The position numbers were made by a program, and so were the translations under genes. DNA of 47,667 bases from assembly GCA_947040555.1 (NCBI GenBank), contig CAMRBW010000015.1, forward strand, positions 1-47,667, given 5' to 3'. The notes beneath the pieces are model-generated. The model had not been told where the DNA came from and searched no databases. It was given only the letters and a program-made list of their open reading frames with translations. This DNA comes from an uncultured Oceanospirillales bacterium. GTDB lineage: Bacteria > Pseudomonadota > Gammaproteobacteria > Pseudomonadales > Endozoicomonadaceae. Below, piece after piece: positions 46,708 through 47,667 of this stretch (positions within the stretch are counted from its first letter, which is position 1; each line of letters opens with the position of its first letter).

Positions 46708-47577
46708 TTAGATATAGCTGATATTTTTTCTATCTAAAATATCTTTAAGAGATTCAGTCGCCAGGGCGAACTTGGAAGCATCACTTTTTTCCAGTGTTTC
46801 AACAGAACCTTCTTCCAGGTTTTCAAGGTCAGCAAAACCGGCAAAGTTACCAAGGTGAGGTTCCAGAGACAGGAAACCGTTATAACCGTTGCTGGTAATA
46901 CGCTCAATGATCTCTGGAATATTGCCATCGCCATGACCAGCAGGTACTACCTTTTTATCATCAAGCCGGGCATCTTTAATGTGATAATACGCAACATACT
47001 CTTTTAACAGGTCATGGGCTTTCAGGGTGTCTTCATTAACCTGGACGAAATTAGCCGGATCAAATACCAGTCTGAAATTATCTTTGTTGATGCTTGTGAC
47101 CAGGTTCAGGCAACGAGCTGGGGTGTCACCATAGATATCTTTTTCATTTTCATGAAGCAGCGTTATATTGTAAGAATCTGCCATCTCAGCAAGTTCAGTA
47201 AGTTTGCTGATTACCTCTTCAGCATAATCATCATAATTGGTATGCTCTTCCATAAAGAAACTGAAAATTCGCATATATTTGGCGCCAAGAATACTGGCCA
47301 CTTCCAGCAAGCGGGCAAACATTTCCTTATGCTCGTCAAAGTTATCTTTAAGATAAATTTTCCCTATCGGTGAGCCCAGTGAAGAGATTTTAAAACCTCT
47401 TGCATCAAGTTGCGATTTAATTTCTTTCGCCTGTTCGATGGTGACGTTACTGATGTTTACATCGTTAACACCCCGCATCTCGATGTACCTGATGTTGTGT
47501 TTTTCAAGCTCATCCATCTGGATGGTCAGGTTCATATCAATTTCGTCTGCAAAGGCAGAAAGCTGCACTTGTTTCAT
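46708..47577 (-). CDS. sugar phosphate isomerase/epimerase (xylose isomerase-like TIM barrel)
   Basis: 289 residues from the ATG at 47577, chosen because CCAGGGACATC precedes it and the frame then starts MKQVQLSAFADEI, the first barrel strand. An ATG at 47652 is in frame but less likely. AP-endonuclease 2/xylose-isomerase-like fold: ADEID, YIEMRGV, ISSLGSPIGKI, MRIFSF, the metal-binding Glu in LLHENEKDIYGDT, the Asp in LVFDPANFVQ, the His-Asp pair in YYHIKDAR, and the Glu in FLSLEPHL. Isomerises or epimerises a sugar or polyol (family knowledge); the substrate cannot be read from sequence. Any upstream operon partner lies beyond the window end. Confidence 0.85.
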   Translation of the reverse strand: MKQVQLSAFADEIDMNLTIQMDELEKHNIRYIEMRGVNDVNISNVTIEQAKEIKSQLDARGFKISSLGSPIGKIYLKDNFDEHKEMFARLLEVASILGAKYMRIFSFFMEEHTNYDDYAEEVISKLTELAEMADSYNITLLHENEKDIYGDTPARCLNLVTSINKDNFRLVFDPANFVQVNEDTLKAHDLLKEYVAYYHIKDARLDDKKVVPAGHGDGNIPEIIERITSNGYNGFLSLEPHLGNFAGFADLENLEEGSVETLEKSDASKFALATESLKDILDRKNISYI

Positions 47578-47667
47578 GATGTCCCTGGAGGCAGTGCCAA
47601 TATCAATGTGTTTGTTTTCTTGCTGATGAGATATAACTACGGATTCGACCAAACGATGCCGCTCCAG

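Overview
The window looks like a chromosomal segment of a gammaproteobacterium. CTP synthase, KDO8P synthase, PpnN, CodB/CodA, UvrB, MalQ and the tRNA genes are all close to their enterobacterial or pseudomonad counterparts. Housekeeping genes are interspersed with many unrecognised proteins and decayed mobile DNA, a style that reminds me of marine host-associated Oceanospirillales such as Endozoicomonas. The genus is an inference; no rRNA or other marker is present to settle it.

Layout. 1-3050: two related surface or secreted proteins, the first cut by the window edge, separated by an IS200 transposase remnant; the second gene is preceded by an 11-G tract. 3237-7219: pyrG-kdsA (CTP and KDO8P synthesis) facing ppnN across a strong shared terminator. 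7374-13746: a 1266-residue unrecognised protein and a Lon-family protease resembling the second, AsrA-type Lon. 13888-20227: tRNA-Ser(GGA), a DM13-domain protein, the tail of a MalK-type ATPase pseudogene just before malQ, a broken lipoprotein gene, a retropepsin-like zinc protease and a PagL-type lipid A deacylase. 20392-24632: an outer-membrane beta-barrel gene, then codBA for cytosine salvage. 24709-28020: uvrB and a class I aminotransferase, divergent. 28106-29131: tRNA-Asn, a ComEA-like helix-hairpin-helix protein and a tandem tRNA-Val(GAC) pair.

29271-33924 is a tellurium/stress (ter) locus. Three intact TerD-domain genes and one shattered TerD copy are read leftward; a CaCA-type cation exchanger and TerB are read rightward from a shared 429-bp control region. 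TerD proteins bind calcium, so a cation exchanger next to TerB gives a plausible calcium-linked stress module.

34213-40745: a periplasmic isoaspartyl peptidase, then a NUDIX hydrolase convergent with a 1062-residue PLD-helicase-DUF3427 protein (candidate defence pair), two small unknown genes and a GNAT acetyltransferase. 40910-46700 is an accessory graveyard. It holds a Y1/RAYT transposase bounded by 14-bp inverted repeats, a long repeat-containing gene broken by two homopolymer frameshifts, a 5'-truncated and frameshifted group II intron that keeps domain V, a second solo end of the Y1 element, and a 115-bp palindromic MITE-like repeat. The window closes with a TIM-barrel sugar isomerase/epimerase.

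The strongest leads for something new are the ter/CaCA locus, the NUDIX/DUF3427 pair with its small neighbours, the Y1 element with its mobile ends, and the cluster of homopolymer frameshifts at 43.7-45.1 kb.
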